From JBBRMQ01 sp038230775 (GTDB lineage: Bacteria > Acidobacteriota > Thermoanaerobaculia > Gp7-AA8), in the NCBI GenBank assembly GCA_038230775.1, contig JBBRMQ010000004.1, positions 1 through 44,805 of the forward strand: a stretch of DNA of 44,805 nucleotides, written 5' to 3'. Of the stretch, positions 14,703-23,102 are shown in pieces. The first letter of the stretch is position 1. Every line of letters starts with the position of its first letter. The translations under genes were made by a program, and so were the position numbers. The notes below the pieces were generated by a model. That model was given only the letters and a program-made list of their open reading frames with translations. It had not been told where the DNA came from and ran no database searches.

Positions 14703-15985
14703 GGATACTCCACTGAGCATGGAGCCCCGGCGCGGTACACGATCTTGTTGTTGCCTGTCACTGGGTCGATAGCGTGATTGAGCTGCGTAGCATCGTAATT
14801 TAGGTACAACCACCAATCGTCAAGCCGAAGCGAGCTGTAGTCAGGCCGAAGCGGGCCGTAGGCTTGCTGCATCCTCGCGATAATACCAGCGACGAGCGGT
14901 GCAGCATACGACGTTCCCGACCGCAGCGATTGTGTCGTCACCTCGGAGGTCGACGATGACAAGGCAGCGAGACGCATGTTGTGTGCGGGTGCGTAGATAT
15001 CAACGGTACGTCCATAATTTGATCCCGTTGGTGGATTAGTGGTTGGGTACCCGCAGGTTGTCTCATACGCGGCGCAGGATTCAACGTTAGGGTTGCAAAC
15101 CCAGCGCTGATCTTGCTCATCCGTGCCACCGACGGATATGACGTTGCCACAGCTTTGCAGTCCACTCGGGTTGGTGGATGCGTCGTACCGATTCCCGTAC
15201 GCCATTCGGGCGGGCGTCGTGTAGGACTGCCCACTGTTTTGGTTGTTGGCCGAAACGACCATTGGTATTCCACGCCACGATCCGAATCCTGGCGTGTAGC
15301 ACCCTCCGAGCGACGCGTCGTAGGGGTGGCCAATGAGCGAGTTGATTTCGTTTTCTACGTACGACGCAGCGGTGGCTCTCGGGTCCGGGTTCGGAGGAAC
15401 GCACGATTGCGTAAAGAGAAACGTGCTCATGCTGGCAACGCCAAGTTGGCCCCAATAGGGATTTGTCGATGGGTTCATAATCCAGTCAATCGCCCAGGCA
15501 ATCCAATCCGACGTAACGACGCCGTTACAGTCCGCAACGCGTAAGGGTACGATCTTGGCGTTCTTGGCGACGCCGAATGTGTTTCCTGCTGCGATCGATG
15601 CGACGGCCGTGCCGTGCCCAAACTCTGTGGAGCCGACGCCGCATGGCTCGCCGTTCGTGATGTTGGTGTCTCGCCCGGTTAGGTTTGCTCCCGTCATCAC
15701 GCGCGTGACGCCGTCTGTGATGAACTCGCTGTGACTGTGGTAAACACCCGTGTCGATAATGTAGATGTAAACATCCCGCGCCTTCTCGCAGTACGAGTAG
15801 TGACGATCCACCGGCAGATTGCGTTGATCAATACGATCGAGAAACCAGAGACTGTCGTCGGTCGGCAAACCGGCGGTGCCGTTCGTCTCTTGCTCGGAAG
15901 AGAGATGTGCAAGTCCTACTTCCTCGACGAAATCGACAAGCGGATGACGTGCGAGGAGCGTTGCCTGCGCTTCAGTCATCGTCAC
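14699..15985 (-). CDS. S8 subtilisin-like serine protease
   Basis: 428 residues in the main frame. The catalytic triad is complete: Asp in IYIIDTGVYHSHSEF, His in EFGHGTAVASIAAG, Ser in SGTSYAAPLVAGIIA, with the oxyanion Asn in VVSANNQNSG. The first ~20 residues (MTEAQATLLARHPLVDFVEE) are the end of an I9-type propeptide. The signal peptide and the rest of the propeptide lie in another frame just upstream (16032-16196). Several Cys pairs (SCGN, CNPN, CAAYETTCG) suggest disulfides, fitting an extracellular enzyme. It overlaps the following secreted-protein gene. Lower GC than the neighbours suggests transfer. Because the leader is out of frame, it is secreted only if the shift is a sequence error. 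Confidence 0.9.
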   Translation of the reverse strand: MTMTEAQATLLARHPLVDFVEEVGLAHLSSEQETNGTAGLPTDDSLWFLDRIDQRNLPVDRHYSYCEKARDVYIYIIDTGVYHSHSEFITDGVTRVMTGANLTGRDTNITNGEPCGVGSTEFGHGTAVASIAAGNTFGVAKNAKIVPLRVADCNGVVTSDWIAWAIDWIMNPSTNPYWGQLGVASMSTFLFTQSCVPPNPDPRATAASYVENEINSLIGHPYDASLGGCYTPGFGSWRGIPMVVSANNQNSGQSYTTPARMAYGNRYDASTNPSGLQSCGNVISVGGTDEQDQRWVCNPNVESCAAYETTCGYPTTNPPTGSNYGRTVDIYAPAHNMRLAALSSSTSEVTTQSLRSGTSYAAPLVAGIIARMQQAYGPLRPDYSSLRLDDWWLYLNYDATQLNHAIDPVTGNNKIVYRAGAPCSVEYP

Positions 15986-16031
15986 AGAGAATCCCGTGCT
16001 CGCAAATTGGAAAATATGCCGAACGCGACCA

Positions 16032-16196
16032 TCAAACTAGTTGCTGTGCCACTGCCGGTACATTCGCCGCTGAAGCCTTTAAGCTCACAAGGTACGTACC
16101 GCGCACCGGTTCGGCAGCGCGCCGGATGATACCGTCACCCGCCACCGCGGCGGACGCGTGAACGAATAACAAACATAGGACCGCAACGTGGCGCAT
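16032..16196 (-). pseudogene. Signal peptide and propeptide start of the S8 protease, separated by a frameshift
   Basis: ATG 16196 has an excellent ribosome site (TAGGAGGG just upstream) and encodes the signal MRHVAVLCLLFVHASAAVAG, then a typical I9 opening, VRGTYLVSLKASAANV, and stops at TGA 16032-16034 after 54 codons. The expected continuation, DGRVRHIFQFASTGFSVT, is present in another frame immediately after and leads into the main protease frame. A small indel near 16030-16040 would join them. The TGA is not a Sec candidate because the protein continues in a different frame. Confidence 0.8.
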
Positions 16197-16233
16197 TATT
16201 CCCTCCTAAGCTCACAAAACGTTTTGAAAACGG

Positions 16234-16263
16234 GTCGATCGCCCAGGCAATCCAATCCGACGT
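16234..16263. repeat. Copy of an internal subtilase segment upstream of its own gene
   Basis: Bases 16238-16263 are identical to 15489-15514 inside the subtilase (26 bases, encoding SDWIAWAID on the minus strand); extended to 30 bases there is one mismatch. In both places the minus strand reads TSDWIAWAID in an open frame. This points to a partial duplication or remnant of a second subtilase copy upstream of the present one. Confidence 0.8.
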
Positions 16264-16434
16264 TCGGAACCATTGCCTGCAATTCAAGCTAACGGCCAGC
16301 CGTAATGACATTTCTACGGACAAATGGCAGCCCCAACAGTCAGAGGGTTTCAAACGTTTGTCGCGGTGGCCGGTCACAACCCGCGTCGTCAAATACTCTC
16401 CATCTGCTCAAGGGACCTTCGCCGTCTTCGCGGC

Positions 16435-17559
16435 TTAGGATGACAGGCGGCCGGACTCGATCGCGCGGAATGCCCGCATGAAGTTGCCGCCGAGGATTTT
16501 CTCCACGTCCGCCTCGGAGATGCCGCGCTCGAGAAGCCGTTCGGTGACCCGCGGCAGGGAAGCCGCGGACTGCAGTTGTTCCGGCAGCGCGGGAACGCCG
16601 TCGAAGTCGCTTCCGATGCCGACGTGATCGATCCCCGCCACCTCGCCCACATGCAGGATGTGATCGACGACGTCATCGAGCTTCGCGGTTGGGCAGCCGA
16701 GGGCGTTGTACCACTTGAGGAATTCGTCCCAGTCGGTGGCGTCGTTCGGCATCTCTTCCGTCCCGCCAGTGTCGGAGCGCTGCGGCCGCACGCGTTTCTG
16801 GGAGTGCATGATGACCTGTGCGACCTGATCGTTCACGAATGCCGAGAAAAAATTGATCATGCACACGCCGCCGTTTTTCGCCAGGGCGCGGAGCATGTCG
16901 TCCGTCATGTTGCGCGGATGCCGGCACAGCGCGCGGCAGGATGAATGCGTGGCGACGACCGGTGCGCGGCTCGTCTCGATGACTTGATAGAACGCGTTGT
17001 CCGAGACGTGCGAGATGTCGACGATCATGCCGAGGTCGTTCATCGTTTGCACGACCGTGCGGCCGAAGTCGGTCAGGCCGCCGTGCTTGCCGCGGTCCCC
17101 GGACGAGTCGCACCAGTTGTTGGTGTTGACGTGGGTGAGGGTCAGGTAGCGCGCGCCGCGCGCGTAGATGTCGCGGAGCGTGTCGAGCGAATCCTCGATG
17201 GCGTGGCCGCCTTCGACGCCGATCATGATCGCGACCTTGCCGTCACGCTTCGCGTCGGTGATGCACTGCGCGCTGGTACACGATGCGAGCTTGTCGGAGT
17301 GGCGCTTCGTTTCTGCGTTGATCAGATCGATGAGTCGATAGCAGAACTTTGCCGCACCGCGGCCCGCGTAGAACGGAGGGACGTAGGCGGCGAAAAACGA
17401 CGCCGTGATCCCGCTCTCCTGGAGCGATTGAAGATCCACCTGCGCCTCGGGATCGTGGTCCTCGAGGTGCACGTTGTGGCGCAGCATGCGGTACGGCGTA
17501 TCGCAGTGGCCGTCGACGACGATCGCGCGTTTGTGAAGTTCAGGACTGGAAGTAGGCAT
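16435..17559 (-). CDS. Membrane dipeptidase family M19 (renal-dipeptidase-like)
   Basis: 374 residues, the normal family length, with no signal peptide. M19 enzymes hydrolyse dipeptides with two zinc ions in a TIM barrel. The ligands are visible: HCD in VVDGHCDTPYR (about 18-20), Glu in GVEGGHAIEDS, His in DISHVSDNAFYQV and in VVATHSSCRAL, and Asp in GIGSDFDGVPAL. RHPRNMTDDMLRAL and LGGNFMRAFR are also conserved. It might act on peptidoglycan-derived or dietary dipeptides; the substrate is not defined. ATG 17559 has a weak ribosome site. Upstream on the same strand lies only a HAD remnant. Confidence 0.94.
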   Translation of the reverse strand: MPTSSPELHKRAIVVDGHCDTPYRMLRHNVHLEDHDPEAQVDLQSLQESGITASFFAAYVPPFYAGRGAAKFCYRLIDLINAETKRHSDKLASCTSAQCITDAKRDGKVAIMIGVEGGHAIEDSLDTLRDIYARGARYLTLTHVNTNNWCDSSGDRGKHGGLTDFGRTVVQTMNDLGMIVDISHVSDNAFYQVIETSRAPVVATHSSCRALCRHPRNMTDDMLRALAKNGGVCMINFFSAFVNDQVAQVIMHSQKRVRPQRSDTGGTEEMPNDATDWDEFLKWYNALGCPTAKLDDVVDHILHVGEVAGIDHVGIGSDFDGVPALPEQLQSAASLPRVTERLLERGISEADVEKILGGNFMRAFRAIESGRLSS

Positions 17560-17574
17560 CGATCTCGTCGATTT

Positions 17575-17805
17575 TTATCGTGATGTCTTCGACGACGGTG
17601 TCGAAGATGAATCACCGACCGTCATCGTAAACGCAGCATCGTTCCCGATCTGCTCGAGTGCCGCTTCGAAAATCTCGGGAGATGGCTTCGAATGCGTCGC
17701 GTCTTTCTTCGACCTCGATCCTTCGATCAGGTCTCCGATGCCGAGGAGCCGCGTATAGTACTGCACCCGCTCGCTGCCCGCCGCTCGCTGCCCGCTTGAA
17801 CCCAA
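17575..17805 (-). pseudogene. HAD-family hydrolase remnant
   Basis: About 75 codons resembling the middle of a haloacid-dehalogenase phosphatase: YYTRLLGIGDLIEG, SKPSPEIFEAALEQIG (motif III Lys region) and FTMTVGDS (motif IV start). The N-terminal nucleophile motif DxDGT and everything after the motif IV Asp are missing; the frame ends in SSSTPSSKTSR. Just after, in another frame (17608-17540), reads DTVVEDITIKIDEIDAYFQS, which may belong to the tail of a different lost gene. The fragment is bounded by a GCTCGCTGCCCGC duplication (about 17768-17793). Confidence 0.65.
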
Positions 17806-17811
17806 CCGGGA

Positions 17812-17840
17812 TTGTTTTTTGAGTGTCCCGCTGTTATGGT
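17812..17840 (+). promoter_or_regulatory. Likely sigma-70 promoter of rpsO
   Basis: TTGTTT (17812-17817) and TATGGT (17835-17840) are separated by 17 bases, the optimal spacing, in an AT-richer patch about 60 bases before the rpsO start. Inferred from sequence only. Confidence 0.5.
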
Positions 17841-17900
17841 GTCGCGACTAAAAGACTGGAAGACGTGTATCAAGGGTTAACTGGCTAAGGAGACAGTGTT

Positions 17901-18170
17901 TTGCCGACCACCAAGCAGCAGAAAACGGACCTCATTTCGAACTACCGCGTCCATGACGCGGATACCGGTTCGCCTGAAGTGCAGATTGCACTCATCTCGA
18001 ACCGCATTACTTACCTGACGGAGCATTTCAAGTCCCACGCGAAGGATCACCACAGCCGTCGCGGGCTGTTGAAACTCGTTGGCCGTCGCCGCCGCCTGCT
18101 CGACTACCTGAAGAAGGTTGATAACGAGCGCTACCGCACGATCATCGACAAGCTCGGCATCCGTAAGTAG
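17901..18170 (+). CDS. rpsO: 30S ribosomal protein S15
   Basis: 89 residues, the standard S15 length. It binds 16S rRNA helices 20-22 early in small-subunit assembly. Family sequence is clear throughout: YRVHDADTGSPEVQIALISN, LTEHFKSHAKDHHSRRGLL and VGRRRRLLDYLK. The start is TTG at 17901, supported by AAGGAG about 8 bases upstream and by the family N-terminus; no ATG is available. It precedes pnp, the usual bacterial order, with a REP-like hairpin in the gap. An autoregulatory 5' leader is possible but not identified. Confidence 0.96.
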   Translation: MPTTKQQKTDLISNYRVHDADTGSPEVQIALISNRITYLTEHFKSHAKDHHSRRGLLKLVGRRRRLLDYLKKVDNERYRTIIDKLGIRK

Positions 18171-18237
18171 GTGTGTGGACCGGCTTTAGCCGGTCTTCCA
18201 CCTGCGCCATCGACCGGCTGAATCCGGTCCCGACACA
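18171..18237. repeat. REP-like inverted repeat between rpsO and pnp
   Basis: GTGTGTGGACCGGCTTTAGC and CGGTC, then a facing copy GACCGGCTGAATCCGGTCCC ending in GACACAG. Same family as 11495-11552 and 26442-26509. In the rpsO-pnp transcript it would form paired hairpins, where other bacteria have RNase III or RNase E processing sites; a processing role here is only inference. Confidence 0.85.
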
Positions 18238-18295
18238 GTGCCCTCCCCAAATAAATGACGAGGTGATGAGTGGCCTCGCACTCGAAGGAAAATCA

Positions 18296-20566
18296 ATGAA
18301 GTCCAAAAAAGAATTGGAGATCGGCGGCAGGACTCTGTCGTTCGAGACCGGTGCGGTTGCCAAGCAGGCAAACGGCGCCGTCGTCATCCGCTACGGCGAC
18401 ACGGTCGTGCTCGCCACGGCCTGCTACAAAGAAGGAACCGTCCTCGGCGACTTCATGCCGCTCACGGTCGACTACAAAGAGTACACGTACGCCGGCGGCA
18501 GAATCCCGGGCGGCTTTTTCAAGCGCGAGGGACGTCCGACGGAGAAAGAAATCCTCACCTGCCGACTGATCGATCGCCCGCTGCGCCCCTCGTTCACGAA
18601 GGGCTACCGGCAGGAGACGCAGATCATCGCGCTCGTTCTGTCCGCCGACGGCGAGAACGATCCCGACACCCTGGCCATCAACGCCGCCTCCGCGGCGCTC
18701 GTCGTGTCGGAGATCCCGTTCCCCAATGCGATCAGCGCCGTGCGCATCGGCTACCTCGACGGCGAGATCGTCATCAACCCGACGAACTCACAGCGGGATC
18801 TGTCGGATCTCGACCTCGTGGTCGCCGGTACGAAGGACGCGATCGTGATGGTCGAGTCGGGCGCGCGCGAAGTCGATGAGAGCCTCATCCTCAACGCGTT
18901 CGATGCGGCGCACGTGGAGATCAAGCGCCTCTGCGCTCTGCAGGACGAGCTCCGCTCGGTTGCCGGCAAGGGCAAGATCGAAGTTCTCTACACGCCGAAG
19001 TTCACCGAGGAAGTGTTCAACGACCTGATGTCGAAGTTCGGCAAGCAGCTCCGTGACGCGCTCCTCGTGCAGGGCAAGCACGCGCGCCGCGATGCGGTTC
19101 GCACCGTGCGCTCGCAGATGGTGCTGTCGGTTCCGGCGGACAAGCCGGAGATGGTCGCCGCGGTCGAAGCCGCCTACGGCGAGATGGAAACACGGATCTT
19201 CCGCGAGGTCGTCGTCAACGATCAGAAGCGTCTCGACGGCCGCGCGTTCAACGAGATCCGTCCGATCTCGATCGACCTCAGCGTGCTGCCGAGAACCCAC
19301 GGATCGGCGATCTTTACGCGCGGCGAGACGCAGGCGCTCGTCACCATCACGTTAGGCACTCCGCAGGAAGCGCAGAAGATCGAAGACTTCGAAGGCGAGA
19401 CCTTCCAGCGCTTCATGCTGCATTACAACTTCCCGCCGTTCTCGGTGGGTGAAGTGAAGTTCATGCGCGGTCCCGCGCGTCGGGAGATCGGCCACGGCAA
19501 TCTCGCCCGCCGCGCGCTGCAGGCGATGCTTCCGCCCGAGAGCGAGTTCGCGTACACGATCCGCTGCGTGTCGGACATCCTCGAGTCGAACGGCTCGTCG
19601 TCGATGGCTTCGGTCTGCGGCGGCTCGCTGGCGCTCATGGAAGCCGGCGTCCCGATGAAGGCCGCCGTCGCCGGCGTGGCGATGGGTTTGGTGAAAGAAG
19701 ACTCGCGCACCGCGATCCTGTCCGACATCGCCGGGCTCGAAGATCACGAAGGCGACATGGACTTCAAGGTCGCCGGCACGCGCAAGGGCATCACCGCGCT
19801 GCAGATGGATATCAAGGTGAGCGGCATCTCGCGCGAAGTCATGGCCAAGGCGCTCGAGCAGGCCAAGGAAGGCCGTCTCCACATCCTCGACAAGATGGAT
19901 GCGGTGATCGCCAAGCCGAAGGCCGAGCTCTCCGAGTTCGCGCCGCGCCTCTACACGATCTTCGTGCCGAAGGATCGCATCCGCGATGTCATCGGCTCCG
20001 GCGGCAAGACCATCCGCTGGATCGTGGAAGAGACCGGAACCAAGATCGATGTCGATGATGACGGCAAAGTCACCGTCGCATCGATGGACGGCGCCTCGGC
20101 GCAGCGGGCGATCGACATCATCAAGGGCCTCACCGCCTCGCCCGACATTGGCAAGAACTACAAAGGCACGGTGAAGCGGATCGAGCCGTACGGAGCGTTC
20201 GTCGAGATCCTTCCGGGTCAGGACGGACTGCTGCACATTTCTGAAATGGCGCACACACGCGTCGGCCAGGTGACGGACATCATGCAGCTCGGCGATGAAG
20301 TCGAGGTGCAGGTCGTCGGCGTCGAGCCGGACAGCGGCAAGATCCGCCTGTCGCGCAAGCCTCTGCTTCCTCCTCCGACCGAAGAGGAGCTCGCGGCCGC
20401 GGCAGCATCGCGCGATCGCGGCCCCCGCGGTCCTCGCGAGGGTGGCGGCGGCGGTGGTGGCGGCCATCGCGATCGCGGTCCGCGTCGCGAGGGTGGGGGC
20501 GGCGGTGGTTTCCGCGACCGCGGTCCCCGTCGCGAGGGTGGCGGCGGCGGTCACCAGAATTCGTAA
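18296..20566 (+). CDS. pnp: Polyribonucleotide nucleotidyltransferase (PNPase) with Gly/Arg-rich tail
   Basis: 756 residues. PNPase degrades RNA 3'-to-5' with phosphate and acts in the degradosome. Two RNase PH domains (about 10-230 and 310-540), with FFKREGRPTEKE, DRPLRPSF, GNLARRAL, SDILESNGSSSMASVCGGSL and LSDIAGLEDHEGDMDFKVAG, are followed by KH (IRDVIGSGGKTIRWI) and S1 (GTVKRIEPYGAFVEI, GQDGLLHISEMA). The tail after about residue 705 is unusual: RDRGPRREGGGGG-type repeats (three), RGG-like, probably disordered and RNA-binding. ATG 18296 is chosen because AAGGA precedes it and the family begins at MKSKKELEIGGRTLSFE. A strong terminator follows the stop. Confidence 0.96.
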   Translation: MKSKKELEIGGRTLSFETGAVAKQANGAVVIRYGDTVVLATACYKEGTVLGDFMPLTVDYKEYTYAGGRIPGGFFKREGRPTEKEILTCRLIDRPLRPSFTKGYRQETQIIALVLSADGENDPDTLAINAASAALVVSEIPFPNAISAVRIGYLDGEIVINPTNSQRDLSDLDLVVAGTKDAIVMVESGAREVDESLILNAFDAAHVEIKRLCALQDELRSVAGKGKIEVLYTPKFTEEVFNDLMSKFGKQLRDALLVQGKHARRDAVRTVRSQMVLSVPADKPEMVAAVEAAYGEMETRIFREVVVNDQKRLDGRAFNEIRPISIDLSVLPRTHGSAIFTRGETQALVTITLGTPQEAQKIEDFEGETFQRFMLHYNFPPFSVGEVKFMRGPARREIGHGNLARRALQAMLPPESEFAYTIRCVSDILESNGSSSMASVCGGSLALMEAGVPMKAAVAGVAMGLVKEDSRTAILSDIAGLEDHEGDMDFKVAGTRKGITALQMDIKVSGISREVMAKALEQAKEGRLHILDKMDAVIAKPKAELSEFAPRLYTIFVPKDRIRDVIGSGGKTIRWIVEETGTKIDVDDDGKVTVASMDGASAQRAIDIIKGLTASPDIGKNYKGTVKRIEPYGAFVEILPGQDGLLHISEMAHTRVGQVTDIMQLGDEVEVQVVGVEPDSGKIRLSRKPLLPPPTEEELAAAAASRDRGPRGPREGGGGGGGGHRDRGPRREGGGGGGFRDRGPRREGGGGGHQNS

Positions 20567-20588
20567 CGTTGGTTCTGACTGAATGTGG

Positions 20589-20616
20589 GGACGGGCTTCG
20601 GCCCGTCCTTTTTTTT
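20589..20616 (+). terminator. Rho-independent terminator after pnp
   Basis: GGACGGGC-TTCG-GCCCGTCC: a perfect 8-base-pair stem with a TTCG tetraloop (20589-20608), followed by eight T (20609-20616), 22 bases after the pnp stop. Confidence 0.95.
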
Positions 20617-20660
20617 GTTTCGTCACGTCTCGATCGCCGCGCTTGCGCCACAATCGGCGC

Positions 20661-21493
20661 GTGCTGGAAGTGGTTCCCAAGCCTGTCGAGACGGTGCACT
20701 TCCGCGGCGAGCTCGCTGCGGTCGGCAGTTTCCGTTGCGCCGTCGAGGATCCGCTGTACCGCAACAGCGGTCCCTGCAGCTATCACACGGTCGCCTTTCC
20801 GCGGACGGCGACCGGCATTCGTCACGACAACGGCCAGCACTTCGTCGGCACGCCGAACAGCGTCTCGTTCTACAACCAGGGGCAGGTGTACTTTCGCGAT
20901 CCGATCGCGCCGGTCGACGCCACCGACTGGTACGTGTTTCCGACCGTGTTCTGATCGACGCGATCCGTGCGTACGACGAACGCGTGGACGAGCATCGCGA
21001 GCGGCCGTTTCCGTTCGCCACCGGCCCGGCCACGTCGGCCGTTTACATGACGCAGCGCGCGCTCTTCGATTCTCTTCAAACGATGTCGGCGCTCGCGATC
21101 GAAGAGGGGGTTCTCTCGATCCTCGATGAAGTACTGCGGGCCGCATTCCGCGCGCGCCCGCAGGAGTCGCCGCGCATGCACGACGCGGTGGAGCAGGCGA
21201 AGGGCATGATCGCCGACGATCCGGCGCGGTTGATCCGGCTCGCTGACCTGGCGCGCAGGGCCGGCTGTTCTACGTTTCATCTCTGCCGCGCGTTTCGTCG
21301 GGTCACCGGTCTGACGATCAGTGCCTTCCGGCGGAGCATGCGACTCCGGCTTGCGCTTGACCGGCTTCGCGACGGCCACGACGACCTCACCTCGCTCGCC
21401 TTCGACCTCGGCTTCGCCAGCCACAGCCACTTCACGGCCGCGTTCCGGCGTCAGTTCGGCCTCACTCCGTCGCGCTTCCGAGCGATCTCCTGA
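20661..21493 (+). pseudogene. AraC-family transcription regulator, single-base frameshift
   Basis: About 278 residues if repaired. The N-terminal half (from GTG 20661, VLEVVPKPVETVHFRG) reads to WYVFPTVF and TGA 20952-20954. The protein continues in another frame as DRVLIDAIRAYDERV; one extra C at CCGACC (about 20940-20944) would give YVFPDRVLID. The C-terminal half holds both AraC helix-turn-helix motifs: RLADLARRAGCSTFHLCRAF and LTSLAFDLGFASHSHFTAAF, ending in FGLTPSRFRAIS. The N-terminal domain resembles those of other AraC regulators with a cupin-like sensor (HTVAFPRTATGIRHD). Either a recent pseudogene or a deletion error in a run of C; the rest is uninterrupted, which favours recent or artefactual damage. 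Confidence 0.85.
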
Positions 21494-21524
21494 TCGCAGA
21501 TCTGGAGTGCGCCGCACTCCAGAT

Positions 21525-21815
21525 TCAGGCTCGTGCGCGCGCCGGTTCCGAAGTGGTCGGATCGATCACGGCGTGCACCTGCGAGACGCTGTTCGCCGGG
21601 AACCCGCCGCGTTTTGCATGTTCGCGGACGGCCGCTTCATCCGGTGCGATGTAGACGCAGTAGATCTTGTTATCGGTGACGTAACTCTGCACCCACTGGA
21701 TCTGCGGACCCATCGCGTGCAGGACGTCGCACGATTTGCCGGCGATGTCCTGCAACTGTTCGGAAGTGAGGGAACCGGCCTTCGGGATCTCGCGCTCGAT
21801 GACGAACTTCGGCAT
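21525..21815 (-). CDS. DUF4242 family protein
   Basis: 96 residues, cytosolic. It matches the DUF4242 ferredoxin-like family: MPKFVIEREIPKAGSLT, WVQSYVTDNKIYCVYIAPDE and REHAKRGGFPANSVSQV, where the last His-containing block resembles the nickel-binding SCO4226 type. Function is undefined. ATG 21815 is preceded by GGAGG at 6 bases. Convergent with the AraC gene. Confidence 0.85.
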   Translation of the reverse strand: MPKFVIEREIPKAGSLTSEQLQDIAGKSCDVLHAMGPQIQWVQSYVTDNKIYCVYIAPDEAAVREHAKRGGFPANSVSQVHAVIDPTTSEPARARA

Positions 21816-21952
21816 GGGTGACCTCCAGAGCGTCAATATAGCTCCTCGGCGCTTGGGAATCTCCTCTTCATGTACCTCAAACAGGTGATTGCGGAAGCAT
21901 CCGCGTTCCGTAAGAATGCGCTGATCCAACACAATCGAGAGAGGGGAACTGG

Positions 21953-23044
21953 ATGAGGAAGAGTCTTATCGCGGCGACAGCCGCATTGTTCGTGGTGTCC
22001 GCTGCCCAGGCCAAGACGGTCTCGTCGCAGCTCGTTGTCAACAACGCCAGCGTGAGCGTGGGAGTGCTTCACGTCACCGGCCAAAATCTCTGCCTCGCGC
22101 CGGCCGTCACACTCAACGGCGTGGATATGAGTGTCTCAAACGCGTCGGCGACATCGTTCGACCTGCAGGTGAGCGGGTTGGCGCCCGGCTCGTATCTGAT
22201 GACCGTGTCCTGTGGCAACGCCACGAGCACCAACGACGCGTTCGACGTGACCCTCGGCGCGGTCGGTCCTCAGGGACCGAAGGGCGACAAGGGCGACGTC
22301 GGCGCGGTGGGACCCCAAGGCGCGCAGGGATTACAAGGCGCGCAAGGACTGCAAGGGATCCAGGGTCCCGCGGGAGTGCAAGGTCCTCAAGGTCTGCTGG
22401 GTCCTGCCGGACCTCAGGGAGCTACCGGCGCGACAGGGCCGGCGGGCGCATCCGCAGCGCCTCAGGTGGTCGTCGATTCGGTCGGGACGGTTGTCGGGGA
22501 CGTGCTGAAAATCGACGGCACTGGGTTGTCGAAAGCCGTCATCCGTTATCCGGTTCTCGGCGATCGCGTTGTTCTTTCGGTCAGTGCGAATGCGTTGAGC
22601 GGCGCCGCATCGCTATCGAGCGGGTTGACCAGAGTCTTCTTCTCGTCCACCGATTGCTCCGGCGACGGCTACATTCTCTTCGGCAGCGGAGACCAGCTCA
22701 CGAGGCGGCAGGCTGGGACTCTGGTCATGGGCTCGACGTCCACACCACAGACGCCGGGCGCCTGTCCGAACCAGCCTTTTAACATTCCCAACTGGCTCTT
22801 CGCGACCGACCCCTCGGAGTGTCCGGTCGTGTTGTGGGATCCTCAGGTGAACCCGTCCCAGTACTTCTTTGGCTCGCTGTACTCGACGAACGTCGGCCCC
22901 ATCTCCGGGGTCTTCAATTGCGCGAACGCCCAGAGTGGTTTGCAGCAGAATCAGTTCGCTGCCCTTCCCGGCGCGCCTTATCAGCCGTTCCATCGCGTCG
23001 AGGATTTGAACCTCAAGTTCAAGCCTCCGTTCTCCATCCCCTAA
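21953..23044 (+). CDS. Secreted protein with a collagen-like Gly-X-Y segment
   Basis: 363 residues. Signal peptide MRKSLIAATAALFVVSAAQA, then a domain of about 80 residues resembling IPT/TIG (LHVTGQNLCLAPAVTLNG), then 22 uninterrupted Gly-X-Y triplets (about 102-167: GPQGPKGDKGDVG and repeats of GLQ/GAQ), and a C-terminal globular region of about 195 residues with several Cys. Such modules occur in phage tail-like, spore or surface proteins; in bacteria the collagen segment can form a trimeric stalk. Q-rich triplets and Pro in X and Y positions are visible. AGAGGGGA precedes ATG 21953. A terminator follows 12 bases after the stop, so it is likely monocistronic. Confidence 0.9.
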   Translation: MRKSLIAATAALFVVSAAQAKTVSSQLVVNNASVSVGVLHVTGQNLCLAPAVTLNGVDMSVSNASATSFDLQVSGLAPGSYLMTVSCGNATSTNDAFDVTLGAVGPQGPKGDKGDVGAVGPQGAQGLQGAQGLQGIQGPAGVQGPQGLLGPAGPQGATGATGPAGASAAPQVVVDSVGTVVGDVLKIDGTGLSKAVIRYPVLGDRVVLSVSANALSGAASLSSGLTRVFFSSTDCSGDGYILFGSGDQLTRRQAGTLVMGSTSTPQTPGACPNQPFNIPNWLFATDPSECPVVLWDPQVNPSQYFFGSLYSTNVGPISGVFNCANAQSGLQQNQFAALPGAPYQPFHRVEDLNLKFKPPFSIP

Positions 23045-23056
23045 ACATTCGTGAAG

Positions 23057-23080
23057 ACGCCGCCTTCGGGCGGCGTTTTC
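23057..23080 (+). terminator. Rho-independent terminator after the collagen-like gene
   Basis: ACGCCGCC-TTCG-GGCGGCGT (23057-23076), a perfect 8-base-pair stem with a TTCG loop, followed by TTTTCCTTT. Short T-tract, but the hairpin is strong. Confidence 0.85.
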
Positions 23081-23102
23081 CTTTGTGATACAACCGCGCG
23101 CC

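Noticed and set aside
16032..16034. TGA in the subtilase leader as a Sec codon
   Set aside because: The propeptide continues in another frame right after it, so this is a frameshift.
20952..20954. TGA ending the AraC N-terminal half as a Sec codon
   Set aside because: The homologous sequence resumes in a different frame, which needs an indel and not a recoded stop; AraC domains have no catalytic Cys here.
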